This document shows, one piece after another, positions 53,187 to 62,567 of a stretch of 64,000 nt of DNA. Location: positions 1-64,000 of the forward strand of contig NZ_MTHB01000011.1 of NCBI RefSeq assembly GCF_002220365.1. The letters are read 5' to 3'. The DNA comes from Caballeronia sordidicola (GTDB lineage Bacteria; Pseudomonadota; Gammaproteobacteria; Burkholderiales; Burkholderiaceae). The position numbers and the translations under genes were made by a program. The notes under the pieces are model-generated. The model saw nothing but the letters and a program-made list of their open reading frames with translations. It was not told the DNA's origin and did no database searches. The first letter of the stretch is position 1. The number at the start of each line of letters is the position of its first letter.

Positions 53187-56100
53187 ATGAACTCATTCTT
53201 TTCCCGCCGTCTGCTGGTAAGCCTGGCCGTCGTTCTGATCGCCATGGGGGCGAACGCATTCGTCGCGTACCAACAAATCGACCGCCAAAGCGTCGCCAAT
53301 GCGCGCACGCAGCGCACGCTCAGCCTCATGCGCGACCTCGACGCGTACCGCAGCGCGCTTGGCGAAATCCTCCCGGAAATCAGTTGGTACCAGGCGAGCG
53401 GCGTCCTTACGCCGCTCGACGTTCGCGAGGCGCGTGCAGCGCATATCAACGCGCTGGAAAGCGGCCTGCGCGCCCAGTTCGATTACGAACCCGACATGAA
53501 AGGCGCGTTTTACCTGCTCGGCGAAAGCGCGCGTATTGCGAAACGCGACGCTCAATCGGCGTTCGAACGCGCCGCCATAGACGCACCTGGCGCGACCCGC
53601 GACTGGACCCAGCAAGCGGTCCGTCGGCTCGCAGAAGATCAGCAATCCCTCGATGTCGAACTGGCGGTGCTGCGCGCGAGGGAAGCCGATTCGCTCGCGG
53701 CCGCGCTCAATGAATCCGCGCTGGCGTCCACCCGCGCCGTATTCCTGTTGATCCTCACGATGCTTGCCGGCGGCGCAGCGCTGATCTACACCTTCGCGCG
53801 CCACGAGAAATCGGCGCGCGACAAGTTGCGCATTGCCCGGGCAATGCAGCGCAGCAACGAGCGTTTCCGCGATCTGTTCGACGCGCATCCGGTCCCCATG
53901 TGGATTGTCGATGCCGCGACGTATCGCTTCGTTGCAGTGAATCCGGCGGCGTTGGCGCATTATGGCTACAACGAACTCGAATTCCTGTCGATGAGCGTGC
54001 GGGACCTGCACGCCGATGACGACTTCGACCGGTTCGCCACACTCCTCGCGCGCCACACGCGCAGCCATACGCGCAGCGAGACGGACAGTCAGCCGCGCCA
54101 GACGGGCGCGCAACGGCCGGCGGGCGTCTGGCAGCACAAGCGTCGCGACGGCGCGCAGGTGAGCGCCGACATCTCATCGCACTCGCTGACCTATTCAGGG
54201 CATCCGGGTATTTTCATGCTCGCCAACGATGTCACCGACCGCATCAATGCCGAAACCGAGGCGCGGCGTTCGAAGCAGATGCTGGAGTCGCTTATCGACA
54301 ATATTCCGCAGCGGATCTTCTGGAAGGACCGCAAATCGCGTTATCTGGGCTGCAATTCCGCCTTTGCCCGCGATGCCGGTCTCGCCAGCAAAGACCAGGT
54401 GGTCGGCCTGACGGATTCCGAGCTGCCCTGGTGGCGCTCGGCCGCGCAACTTCGTGACAGCGATCGCCGGGTCATCGCGACCGGCCAGCCGCTGATGAAC
54501 GTCGAAAGCGACGTTGAACGCGATGATGAAGTGCGCGCGTCGATCACGAGCAAGATGCCGCTGCTCGACGGGGCGGGGCGCATTATCGGCGTGCTGGGTT
54601 CGTACGATGACACGACCGAGCGCAAGCGCGCCGAACTGGCGCTGCGCTTGCAAAGCCGGGCGCTGGATGCCTGCGTGAACGCCGTGCTGATCACTGGCAC
54701 GAGTGCCACGGGCAACGTGATCGAATATGCGAATCCCGCGTTCAAACGCATTACGGGCTACGACCCGGCCGATATCGTGGGCCGCGACTGCCGTTTCCTC
54801 CAGCGCGATGATCTCGACCAGGAAGGCCTCGAGGCAATCCGTACGGGTCTGGCCGCGAACCGCGAAGCGAGCGCTGTGCTGCGCAATTATCGTAAGGATG
54901 GCGTGCTGTTCTGGAATCGGCTTTTCATCGCGCCCGTGCCAGATGCGCAGGGCCGCACGACGCATCACGTCGGCGTGATCAACGACGTCACCGAAGTAGT
55001 CCGCTATCAGGAGCAGCTCGAATATCAGGCGAACTACGACACGCTTACGCGCCTGCCCAACCGTAATCTGCTGCGTGTCCGGCTACAACACGCGATTGAT
55101 CGGGCTCGGCAGGAGGACACCACGCTGGCCGTGGTTTTCGTCGATCTCGATGGGTTCAAGAACGTCAATGACAGCCTGGGCCATAGCGTAGGCGACCGGT
55201 TGCTCGCGGTGGTCGCCGAGCGGCTGGCGCGTTGCGGCCGCGCCGGCGATACGGTCGCGCGTCACGGCGGCGACGAGTTCGTGATCGTGCTCCCGGACAT
55301 GGTTGGCGAAAGCGCGCTGATTGCCTGGATGGAGCGCGTGCGGACCGCCATTTCGGACCCGGTATGGCTCGATGGCACGGAAATGTACGTGGGCTGCAGC
55401 ATGGGCGCGAGCCTGTTCCCGCAAGACGGCGACGACGCCGAGACCGTGCTCAAGAAAGCCGATATCGCGATGTATCGCGCGAAGGACATGGGACGCAACA
55501 CGTACCAGTTCTATCAGCCGGAAATGAACGCGAGCGTCGGCGCGCGGATGGACGTCGAGCGGCGTTTGCGGCGGGCGTTGCGCGACGGCGAATTCCTGCT
55601 GCACTACCAGCCGCAAGTGGAATTGACGACGGGCGAGATTGTCGGCATGGAGGCGCTCGTGCGCTGGATGGATCCGGAGTTCGGGTTGGTCTCGCCGGGC
55701 GCGTTTATTCCGGTGGCCGAAGAATGCGGGCTGATCGGGCCATTGTCCGAGTGGGTGTTGCGCGAGGCGTGCCGGCAAAACAGGGCGTGGCAGGACGAGG
55801 GGTTGCCGCCGGCGCGGATGTCGGTGAATCTGTCTGCGCGGCAATTCCAGCAACGGGATATCCGCGTGCTGGTGACGTCCGTGCTGGCGGAAACGGGGCT
55901 TGCGCCGCATTACCTGGAAATCGAGCTTACCGAAAGCGCGATCATGCGCAACGGGGAAGACACCGTCACCACGCTAACGGAGTTGGCGGCGCTCGGCATC
56001 AGCATTGCCATTGACGACTTCGGGACCGGGTATTCAAGCCTGAGTTACCTGAAGCGTTTTCCGGTGGACCGGTTGAAGATCGACCGCTCGTTCGTTGCGG

Positions 56101-56402
56101 ATATCGGCAAATCGGGAGGCAATGAAACGATTACTTCAGCGATCATCGCGCTCGCTCACTCGCTCGAGTTGCAGGTGATCGCGGAGGGCGTGGAGACGGC
56201 GGCGCAACTGGACTTCCTCGTTGCCCGCGACTGCGACGAGATGCAAGGCTTTTTCTTCTCGCAACCGCTGCCGGCCGGCGAGATTCCCGCGCTGCTGCTC
56301 AACAGCCGGACCAGCCGGCAGCTTGGTGTGCGCCAGGGACCGTCCGATCAGTCCAGGGCGGGCAATGCGCGCGGACGGCGGTCGCTGTCGGTGGCGACGT
56401 AG
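53187..56402 (+). CDS. Membrane-bound GGDEF-EAL protein with PAS domains (c-di-GMP turnover)
   Basis: About 1071 residues. TM1 at 7-27, a periplasmic region, TM2 at about 181-203, then three PAS domains, then GGDEF and EAL. The GGDEF motif is intact (HGGDEF, residues 694-698) with an I-site R-x-x-D five residues before it (RAGD), and the EAL motif is intact (E822 in MEALVRW) with [16 protein letters not shown] and LKIDRSFV. It can therefore both make and degrade c-di-GMP. Start at 53187 ([10 protein letters not shown]); an ATG at 53118 would precede the TM segment. Its 3' end overlaps the convergent thioesterase gene by 55 nt. Confidence 0.9.
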   Translation: MNSFFSRRLLVSLAVVLIAMGANAFVAYQQIDRQSVANARTQRTLSLMRDLDAYRSALGEILPEISWYQASGVLTPLDVREARAAHINALESGLRAQFDYEPDMKGAFYLLGESARIAKRDAQSAFERAAIDAPGATRDWTQQAVRRLAEDQQSLDVELAVLRAREADSLAAALNESALASTRAVFLLILTMLAGGAALIYTFARHEKSARDKLRIARAMQRSNERFRDLFDAHPVPMWIVDAATYRFVAVNPAALAHYGYNELEFLSMSVRDLHADDDFDRFATLLARHTRSHTRSETDSQPRQTGAQRPAGVWQHKRRDGAQVSADISSHSLTYSGHPGIFMLANDVTDRINAETEARRSKQMLESLIDNIPQRIFWKDRKSRYLGCNSAFARDAGLASKDQVVGLTDSELPWWRSAAQLRDSDRRVIATGQPLMNVESDVERDDEVRASITSKMPLLDGAGRIIGVLGSYDDTTERKRAELALRLQSRALDACVNAVLITGTSATGNVIEYANPAFKRITGYDPADIVGRDCRFLQRDDLDQEGLEAIRTGLAANREASAVLRNYRKDGVLFWNRLFIAPVPDAQGRTTHHVGVINDVTEVVRYQEQLEYQANYDTLTRLPNRNLLRVRLQHAIDRARQEDTTLAVVFVDLDGFKNVNDSLGHSVGDRLLAVVAERLARCGRAGDTVARHGGDEFVIVLPDMVGESALIAWMERVRTAISDPVWLDGTEMYVGCSMGASLFPQDGDDAETVLKKADIAMYRAKDMGRNTYQFYQPEMNASVGARMDVERRLRRALRDGEFLLHYQPQVELTTGEIVGMEALVRWMDPEFGLVSPGAFIPVAEECGLIGPLSEWVLREACRQNRAWQDEGLPPARMSVNLSARQFQQRDIRVLVTSVLAETGLAPHYLEIELTESAIMRNGEDTVTTLTELAALGISIAIDDFGTGYSSLSYLKRFPVDRLKIDRSFVADIGKSGGNETITSAIIALAHSLELQVIAEGVETAAQLDFLVARDCDEMQGFFFSQPLPAGEIPALLLNSRTSRQLGVRQGPSDQSRAGNARGRRSLSVAT

Positions 56403-56743
56403 GTCAACGTCGCTTCCGTCACCTTCACCACGTCTTCCGCCAGGCTCATGCGCTGCGCATAGACCTCGACCGATACCGTCACCGACGTATTGCCCGTCTT
56501 CACGATATCCGTATAAAAGCTCAGCAAATCGCCGACAAACACCGGCTGCTTGAATACGAACGAATTCACGGAGATGGTCGCGACGCGCCCGTTCGCGCGC
56601 CGGCTGGCCGGAATCGATCCGGCGATGTCCACTTGCGCCATGATCCAGCCGCCGAAGACGTCGCCGTGAACGTTGGCATCGGACGGTTGCGGCACTACGC
56701 GCAGCGCGACCGGTTTGTTCGGGAGTTGCAGGGATTGGGTCAC
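56348..56743 (-). CDS. Acyl-CoA thioesterase (hot-dog fold, YciA-like)
   Basis: A 131-residue hot-dog-fold thioesterase hydrolysing acyl-CoA to free acid and CoA. Family pattern [21 protein letters not shown] (D and G of the active site), then [21 protein letters not shown] and SVEVYAQ. The reading frame overlaps the last 55 nt of the GGDEF-EAL gene in the opposite direction. Start ATG at 56743. Confidence 0.9.
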   Translation of the reverse strand: MTQSLQLPNKPVALRVVPQPSDANVHGDVFGGWIMAQVDIAGSIPASRRANGRVATISVNSFVFKQPVFVGDLLSFYTDIVKTGNTSVTVSVEVYAQRMSLAEDVVKVTEATLTYVATDSDRRPRALPALD

Positions 56744-57082
56744 GGGCGGATTTCCATGAAAGAGTGACGGGATGCCGGCGCTCAGCGCGCCGTGGCACCT
56801 TCTGCGACAATGCTTGGATTAAACGATGTTGCTTTGCGCTCGAACGAGTCTGGCTTGAATTTGGCCTCAATTTGGCTTATCACACCCGTTTTAGCGTGTT
56901 TTTACGGCGTTTGGCGAAAGGTTGGCTGGTCGTTGACCACGCGTTGCCCGCGCCGGGAAACATCGAATTGTACGGGAAAGCCCGCATTTTGAGACGGGCG
57001 CCCGTCCCGCGATACCTCGCTCGTGCGCGCCGCAGTGACACCCTGTGATACTGCGGCGCGGACCTCTGCAGACCTGGAATTC
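56744..57082. other. Divergent intergenic region, thioesterase to ABC exporter
   Basis: About 340 bases without a gene. It contains an AT-rich candidate promoter at 56855-56883 and the leader of the ABC exporter. Confidence 0.5.
56855..56883 (+). promoter_or_regulatory. Candidate sigma-70 promoter for the ABC exporter
   Basis: TTGAAT, 17-nt spacer, TATCAC. Four of six consensus bases at -10 and a close -35. It lies about 200 nt before the exporter start. Confidence 0.3.
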
Positions 57083-58963
57083 ATGCGCCGCAACTCTCCA
57101 TCCGAACCGGCTCCCGTCGCGAAAGGCCCGCGTAACGACTGGCAGACCATTTTCTCGCTGCTGCCGTACCTCGCCACGTACAAATGGCGCGTCGGGTTTG
57201 CGCTGACCTGCCTGATCGGCGCGAAAGTCGCGAATCTGGGTGTGCCGATCGTGATGAAAAAGGTGATCGACAGCCTCAGTTCCATCCAGCATCTGACCGC
57301 GCTCGGACGCGCGCAGGATTCCGCGGCGATCATCCTGGTGAGCGGCGTGGGCCTGCTGGTCGTGGCTTATGCGATCGTGCGCCTGTCCACTTCGCTATTC
57401 ACCGAGTTGCGCGAAATGCTGTTCGCGAAGGTCACCGAAAGCGCCGTGCGGCAACTCGCGCTGAAAGTGTTCCGGCATTTGCACTCGCTGTCGCTGCGGT
57501 TTCATCTCGACCGGCAGACCGGCGGCATGTCGCGAGACATTGAACGCGGCACGCGAGGTATCCAGCAACTCGTTTCGTATTCGCTTTACAGCATCCTGCC
57601 GACGCTCGTGGAAGTCGGCCTCGTGCTTGGATTTTTTGTCGCGAAATACGAAGCGTATTACGCGATCGTCACGCTGATCGCGCTGGTGACGTACATCGTG
57701 TTCACGATCAAGCTCACCGAATGGCGCACGCACTTCCGGCGCACGATGAACGAACTCGATTCGAAGGCGAATTCGCGTGCCATCGATTCATTGTTGAACT
57801 ACGAAACCGTGAAGTATTTTGGCAACGAAGAGTGGGAAGCGCAGCGTTACGATGAAAACCTGCGGCGCTATCGCACGGCGGCCATTCGCTCGCAGCGGTC
57901 GTTGTCGGTGCTCAATTTCGGACAGCAATTCATTATTGGCACGGGGCTCGTGTTCATTCTCTGGCGCGCGACCCAAGGTGTTATTGCGGGGCATCTGACG
58001 CTCGGTGATCTCGTGCTGATCAACACGTTCATGCTGCAGTTGTATATCCCGCTGAATTTCCTGGGCGTGGTGTATCGCGAGCTCAAGCAGAGTCTCACTG
58101 ACATGGACCGCATGTTCACCTTGCTCGGCGCCGGGCGTGAAGTGCCGGATGTGCCGAACGCTCCGCCGCTGGTCGTGAAGGGTGCGGAGGTCCGGTTCGA
58201 GAACGTGAGCTTCTCGTATGAACGCGCGCGGCCGATCCTGCATGGTGTGGACTTTACGATTCCGGCGGGGACCACGACGGCGGTGGTCGGCCACAGTGGT
58301 TCAGGTAAATCGACGCTCGGCCGTCTGCTGTTCCGTTTCTATGATCTCGACCGCGAACAAGGCGGCCAGATTCTGCTCGACGGCCAGGACATTCGCGATG
58401 TCGCGCAGGATTCGTTGCGTGCGGCTATCGGCATCGTGCCGCAGGATACGGTGCTCTTCAACGATTCGATCTACTACAACATCGCGTACGGCCGGCCATC
58501 CGCTTCACGCGATGAAGTGATCGCGGCGGCGCGAGCAGCGCACATTCACGACTTCATCGAGAGCTTGCCCGCTGGGTACGAGACGCCAGTGGGCGAGCGC
58601 GGGCTGAAGCTGTCGGGCGGGGAGAAGCAGCGCGTGGCTATCGCGCGGACGTTGCTCAAGAACCCGCCGCTCCTCATCTTCGATGAAGCCACCTCCGCGC
58701 TCGATTCAAAATCCGAACGCGCCATTCAGCACGAACTGGATCTGATCGCGCAGGAACGGACGACGTTGATCATTGCGCACCGGTTATCGACGGTGGTTCA
58801 TGCGCAGCAGATTATCGTGTTGGATCACGGGCGCATTGTGGAGCGGGGGACGCACGCGGAGTTGCTGCGCGCGGGTGGGCTGTTCTCGCAGATGTGGGCG
58901 TTGCAGCAGCGCTCGGCGGGAGTCGTGGCCGCCGATGCGCTGGAAGCGCCGGCGCGTGCGTGA
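57083..58963 (+). CDS. ABC exporter of the Atm1/HMT1 (ABCB7) type
   Basis: A 626-residue half-transporter with six TM helices (about 30-320) and a nucleotide-binding domain. Atm1-family signature LLNYETVKYFGNEEWEAQRYDE; Walker A GHSGSGKSTLG, ABC signature LSGGEKQRVAIARTLL, Walker B LLIFDEATSALD, and the H-loop AHRLSTV. Bacterial members export glutathione-type thiols or metal conjugates. The start at 57083 (MRRNSPSE) is preferred over an upstream ATG at 57023. It converges with the toxin-like gene, 27 nt apart. Confidence 0.92.
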   Translation: MRRNSPSEPAPVAKGPRNDWQTIFSLLPYLATYKWRVGFALTCLIGAKVANLGVPIVMKKVIDSLSSIQHLTALGRAQDSAAIILVSGVGLLVVAYAIVRLSTSLFTELREMLFAKVTESAVRQLALKVFRHLHSLSLRFHLDRQTGGMSRDIERGTRGIQQLVSYSLYSILPTLVEVGLVLGFFVAKYEAYYAIVTLIALVTYIVFTIKLTEWRTHFRRTMNELDSKANSRAIDSLLNYETVKYFGNEEWEAQRYDENLRRYRTAAIRSQRSLSVLNFGQQFIIGTGLVFILWRATQGVIAGHLTLGDLVLINTFMLQLYIPLNFLGVVYRELKQSLTDMDRMFTLLGAGREVPDVPNAPPLVVKGAEVRFENVSFSYERARPILHGVDFTIPAGTTTAVVGHSGSGKSTLGRLLFRFYDLDREQGGQILLDGQDIRDVAQDSLRAAIGIVPQDTVLFNDSIYYNIAYGRPSASRDEVIAAARAAHIHDFIESLPAGYETPVGERGLKLSGGEKQRVAIARTLLKNPPLLIFDEATSALDSKSERAIQHELDLIAQERTTLIIAHRLSTVVHAQQIIVLDHGRIVERGTHAELLRAGGLFSQMWALQQRSAGVVAADALEAPARA

Positions 58964-58990
58964 AACGGGGCCGGCGTCTCGCCAGACGGG

Positions 58991-59836
58991 TCAAAGTTCG
59001 TTTCTTTCAGGCGTTTCGACGGGCGGCTCTTGTTCACTCGAAGGTGAAAGGATCAGCGCGGCGCAGATGCCCTTCGTGGTTCCTGTGCACCACGGCATTT
59101 GCTTGATGACTGTTCGCGGGCGTGCTTTGCAATAATCCTTACTGGCGTCCGTGCCTTTCGGGTCTGCGGCGCGTTCCGAATGGGACGCGCCGCAGGAGGT
59201 CGTGAACGGTGCGCCCGACGCTGCGGCGACAGTCGGCATATCGTCCACGTTGATGGGCGCGACGGTGGCGTTCCCTCGCTGCGCGCGCCACGCTGGGTTG
59301 AAGAACGCCGCCCGATCCCGACGGATTTGAATTGAAGGCGGATAAGATGTCACCGCAAACGCGCGGCGGATCAGCGAGGGATCAATCGCACCCAGGTGCG
59401 CGACCTCCGCATTGCGCTGAACCGCCGGGTCATGCGAGTACCTTCTCGCGATATCGATCCAGATATTTCCGCCCCCGCCCGATTCGCTCTCGGGGATCTC
59501 GATTTCATACACATACCCTCGAGGGTGCTCGACAGCGGTGGCGGGATTGTCGTAGGTGGCTTGAGCGGCCTGGGCTGCGTACACCGTTGCGCGCCCAATG
59601 TCCCGCGAGGTGCCGACGTAAGCAGTCTCGGTCAGACGACCGCTGAGGTATGCCTGCAGGTCCTGATTGCCGCCCCTGGGCCGAAAGCCTTCGGCAAATA
59701 CGACTTCGGGAGGCCGGGAGTCTCCGCGATAAACGTAGGTCCGCCCGTCTTTGCATACACTTAGGCAGGGACCTGCCAGGGCAGATAACGAAACAAGCAT
59801 GAATACTAAAAAGGAAAATACGGATCGCGTGTTCAT
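58991..59836 (-). CDS. Secreted pertussis-toxin-S1-like ADP-ribosyltransferase with RNEL tail
   Basis: A 281-residue exported protein; signal peptide about 1-22 (MNTRSVFSFLVFMLVSLSAL). Residues 34-160 match the catalytic domain of pertussis toxin S1: YVYRGDSRPPEVVFAEGF (R37, D39, R41 align with S1 R9, D11, R13), YVGTSRDIGRATVY (S1 has VSTS), GYVYEIEI, and NAEVAHLGAIDPSLIRR, where E144 aligns with the catalytic E129 and the I-R-R spacing is identical. So NAD-dependent mono-ADP-ribosylation is expected. Six cysteines (24, 28, 215, 236, 250, 258) could form disulfides. The C-terminus is PERNEL, close to the KDEL/RDEL tails of cholera-type A subunits. RBS GGGAG. Target unknown. Confidence 0.8.
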   Translation of the reverse strand: MNTRSVFSFLVFMLVSLSALAGPCLSVCKDGRTYVYRGDSRPPEVVFAEGFRPRGGNQDLQAYLSGRLTETAYVGTSRDIGRATVYAAQAAQATYDNPATAVEHPRGYVYEIEIPESESGGGGNIWIDIARRYSHDPAVQRNAEVAHLGAIDPSLIRRAFAVTSYPPSIQIRRDRAAFFNPAWRAQRGNATVAPINVDDMPTVAAASGAPFTTSCGASHSERAADPKGTDASKDYCKARPRTVIKQMPWCTGTTKGICAALILSPSSEQEPPVETPERNEL

Positions 59837-59886
59837 CTGCGTCTCCCATTGAATGTCGGAGAAGGAAAAAGGTACGGCGGCGCTAC

Positions 59887-59903
59887 CCCGGCGCTTAGCC
59901 GGG
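59887..59903 (-). promoter_or_regulatory. Hairpin between the small secreted gene and the toxin A-like gene
   Basis: CCCGGC / GCCGGG stem with a 5-nt loop in the 157-nt gap between the gene at 59994 and the A-like gene. On the minus strand it is followed, after 12 or more bases, by CTTTTTCC. It could lower read-through and so set the ratio of the two products; this is inference. Confidence 0.3.
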
Positions 59904-59993
59904 TCGTTTCGTCCGATTGTGAAGATGCTTTCCCGAAGTCAGCAGTTTCGCCGGCAGCAAATCTGTGGATATGCGGTTTTCAGCAGGGATCTT

Positions 59994-60284
59994 TTAGTCG
60001 TTAAACAATGACGCTGATGGTTTAGTGGTGTCGACATACATTCTTTGTCCCGTGACGACAGCAATTTGCGCCAATTTCCATGCGCCTGGAGTCAGGTTGA
60101 TACGTCTTCCATCGCTCGTCACAGCGAAGTAATGGCTGCCTTCCTGTAAGCCTACTTCTCTCAACGTAACCGTCTCTCCCCGAATTTGAACGCAGTCATT
60201 GCATGCCGCGACTGCCATGTTTCCAAGCGAAAAGGCAAATGGCGCTAACAAGGAGACAAGCATTCCCCGCTTGAATTTGGTCAT
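59994..60284 (-). CDS. Small secreted protein, candidate toxin B subunit (paralogue 2)
   Basis: 96 residues: signal peptide about 1-26 (ending NMAVA), mature part of 70 residues starting ACNDC. It aligns without gaps over its full length to the neighbouring protein at 60691; 33 of the 70 mature positions are identical by my count, including the CxxC (C28, C31), LxEVG, GAxKLAQIAVxTG and YxDT. The pattern beta-beta, then helix, then beta-strand, and the size resemble OB-fold B subunits of AB5 toxins (the pattern is close to pertussis S4/S5, the size to StxB). No database match was made. RBS AAAGGA precedes the start; the leader resembles that of the paralogue. Confidence 0.72.
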   Translation of the reverse strand: MTKFKRGMLVSLLAPFAFSLGNMAVAACNDCVQIRGETVTLREVGLQEGSHYFAVTSDGRRINLTPGAWKLAQIAVVTGQRMYVDTTKPSASLFND

Positions 60285-60690
60285 GGTTTTTCCTTTAAAA
60301 TAAGTGGAAGTGATCGGGCTTTAAATGCTGCACGGCTGCCCTTCAAGGGTTTTAATTTGATCGTCTGATCCAGGTCAAAATACTCGAATATCGGATAGTA
60401 AAAATTATAAAAAGCGTTTTTCGTAATCCGGCCAGTCGTGATTCACTGGCACGGCACCGGTAACCATCTTTCTGTCGGGAAGAGAGTGCGATGTATTATC
60501 TACATAACTCTTTGCTTCAGCAGGTCGATTAGAAAACGCTGAAATTCCTAAGTTGAATAATGCTAAAAATTTAACTGTACCGGCCTATAGCTGAGGCTAC
60601 TTGGAACGCTTCCCAGGCGGTGCCTTAGAGGAGCCAGGCTATTCATAGAGCGAAAGACCGTTGATTGAGGCAGGTGCTGGCGCTTGGTTA
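60285..60690. other. AT-rich gap between the two small secreted genes
   Basis: About 400 bases, clearly AT-richer than the chromosome around it. No supported gene and no third copy of the small protein. No clear terminator between the two paralogues. Confidence 0.5.
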
Positions 60691-60981
60691 CTACGGTTGG
60701 AACATGGAAAATGTGCGTGTCGGAGTGTCGATATAAAATATTGCTCCCGTCATGACTGCTATCTGTGCTAGTTTAAACGCGCCGTCGGTCAGTTCTACAA
60801 CTCGTCCGTCAGTCAACTCCGCCCAGTAAAAGTCTCCCGCCGCGAACCCTACTTCTTTCAAATGCACTTGAGAATTGGAAACCTGAGAGCAGGCGGTGCA
60901 TGCCGCGAAAGAGGTGCTGCCATAAAGAAATAAAAAAGGGACCACGACGATGGAAAAAATATAGGATCTAATGCAGCGCAT
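60691..60981 (-). CDS. Small secreted protein, candidate toxin B subunit (paralogue 1)
   Basis: 96 residues, the same length as its paralogue: signal peptide about 1-26 (ends GSTSFA) and 70 mature residues starting ACTAC with a CxxC. The helix-like segment GAFKLAQIAVMTG and YIDTP are conserved with the paralogue. The ATG at 60981 is preferred over one at 61008 because AAGGAAG lies 4-5 nt upstream and it yields the exact length of the other copy. AT-rich codon use compared with flanking genes suggests horizontal acquisition. Function as a B subunit is inference. Confidence 0.72.
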   Translation of the reverse strand: MRCIRSYIFSIVVVPFLFLYGSTSFAACTACSQVSNSQVHLKEVGFAAGDFYWAELTDGRVVELTDGAFKLAQIAVMTGAIFYIDTPTRTFSMFQP

Positions 60982-61489
60982 AATCTTCCTTTTAAATGGA
61001 TGTAACACGATTCAACATTAGATATATCGGCGCCATATTTCAAGGAAAGCGTTTCTGAAATTTGATATTTGTGAATAAATTTTACATCGTTCATGATGAA
61101 TGTTTGCGCATCTGCGACACATGGAATCAATTGATCGCCAACAAAACGCTGTCTGTTAGAAACGCAAGCGCCGTGAAAGATGTGCGGGCCTGTCGCGTGG
61201 AAGAACGCTGGCAGAACGAATGGCTGCGCGCTTGCTCGCTTCTTTCATGGGCACCCGCTCAGGCAACCGCTCGCGGCGAACATGCACTGACGACACTGCG
61301 ACGCGGCACCCGACGTGTGCGCTCGGCGTAACAATGGCGCGTCTAGTTTCGCATCGAGCGTTGTGCGCGGAGTTTTTGCGCCGTGCGTTTCATGTCGGAT
61401 CGTTGCAAACCCGCCCAAGGTCGAAACGGCCAGAACGGTAAAATGCCTGCGCGTCTCCAGACGCACACCAATCAGGCCGAGGGAGCCGC
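60982..61489. other. Leader of the secreted locus and divergent region to the LysR gene
   Basis: About 500 bases. The left part (60982-61130) is AT-rich and should hold the promoter of the minus-strand locus; a TTGAAA is visible about 70 nt before the start of paralogue 1. The right part returns to chromosomal composition and should hold the LysR promoter. A 90-codon minus-strand frame here (60858-61130) overlaps paralogue 1 and is not accepted as a gene. Confidence 0.5.
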
Positions 61490-62458
61490 ATGGAACTGAA
61501 ATGGCTCGAAGATTTCGTCTCGCTCGCGGAGACGCGCAGTTTCAGCCGCTCGGCTGAACTGAGGCACATCACGCAGCCGGCATTCTCGCGCCGGATCCAG
61601 GCGCTCGAAGCGTGGCTGGGCACGGATCTTATCGACCGCTCCGTCTACCCGACCCGCCTCACGCAAGCCGGTCAGGTTTTCTACGAGCAGGCGCTCGCGA
61701 TGCTCTCGCAGTTCCACGAAGCGCGCACGCTGTTGCGTGGACAGACCGGCGTGCCCAATGCGACCATCGACTTTGCGGTTCCGCACACGCTCTCCCTGAC
61801 CTATTTCCCGCGCTGGCTACACCACATAGAAGCGCGGCTTGGCCGCATCAACACGCGTTTGCGCGCGCTGAACGTGCATGACGCCGTGTTGTCGCTGGTG
61901 GAAGGCGGCTGCGATCTGGTGATGGGTTATCACCATCCGAGCCATCCGATGGCGCTCGATCCCGCCCGCTACGACATGCTGACGCTCGGCACCGAACCCA
62001 TCAGCCCGTTCTCATCGGTGAACAAAGGTGGCCGCGCGCGCTACACATTGCCCGCTACCGCCGATGCCCCCGCGCCGTATCTCTCGTACACGCCTAACGC
62101 TTATCTCGGCCGCATGACGGAAGTGATCATCGCGACCTCGCCAACACGTCTTTATCTCGACAAGGTCTACGAAACCGACATGGCCGAAGGCCTCAAGGCA
62201 ATGGCACTGGCCGGTCACGGCGTGGCCTTCCTGCCGCACAGCGCGGTTGAGAAGGAAGTCGATGAAGGCAGCTTGATCCGGCTCGACCGGGGAACCCGCG
62301 GAACACCGGCGGGTCAGTTCACGCTCACGATGGAAATTCGTTTGTACCGCGACAAAATGGCGGCGAAGGGTGACGATCCGCGGCAGGCCCTGATGCGTAA
62401 TCTTTGGGAAGCCGTGGGCGAAGAGGTATCGAGGCCCGCGCAAACCCCTGCCACATAA
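61490..62458 (+). CDS. LysR-family regulator, probable regulator of gdhA
   Basis: A 322-residue LysR protein: HTH at 1-65 (MELKWLEDFVSLAETRSFSR, TQPAFSRRIQALEAWLG) and a C-terminal substrate-binding domain (MGYHHPSHPMALD; MALAGHGVAFLPHSAVE). It lies directly upstream of glutamate dehydrogenase in the same orientation, 109 nt apart, so a regulatory role there is likely but inferred from position. Start ATG at 61490 preceded by GAGGGAGCCGC. Confidence 0.88.
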   Translation: MELKWLEDFVSLAETRSFSRSAELRHITQPAFSRRIQALEAWLGTDLIDRSVYPTRLTQAGQVFYEQALAMLSQFHEARTLLRGQTGVPNATIDFAVPHTLSLTYFPRWLHHIEARLGRINTRLRALNVHDAVLSLVEGGCDLVMGYHHPSHPMALDPARYDMLTLGTEPISPFSSVNKGGRARYTLPATADAPAPYLSYTPNAYLGRMTEVIIATSPTRLYLDKVYETDMAEGLKAMALAGHGVAFLPHSAVEKEVDEGSLIRLDRGTRGTPAGQFTLTMEIRLYRDKMAAKGDDPRQALMRNLWEAVGEEVSRPAQTPAT

Positions 62459-62567
62459 GCCTCACAGACGTTATGCAAGATAAACATAACGCAATGATGA
62501 AACGGCATTGGATTTCAATATCCGAATTTTCCACAATGAAGCTATTCCACACAACGCTGGAGCTTCG

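Noticed and set aside
60858-61130. 90-codon minus-strand frame upstream of and overlapping small secreted gene 1
   Set aside because: No RBS seen; its second half overlaps the better-supported gene in another frame, and the first half has no signal peptide or similarity to the two paralogues. It could still be a remnant.
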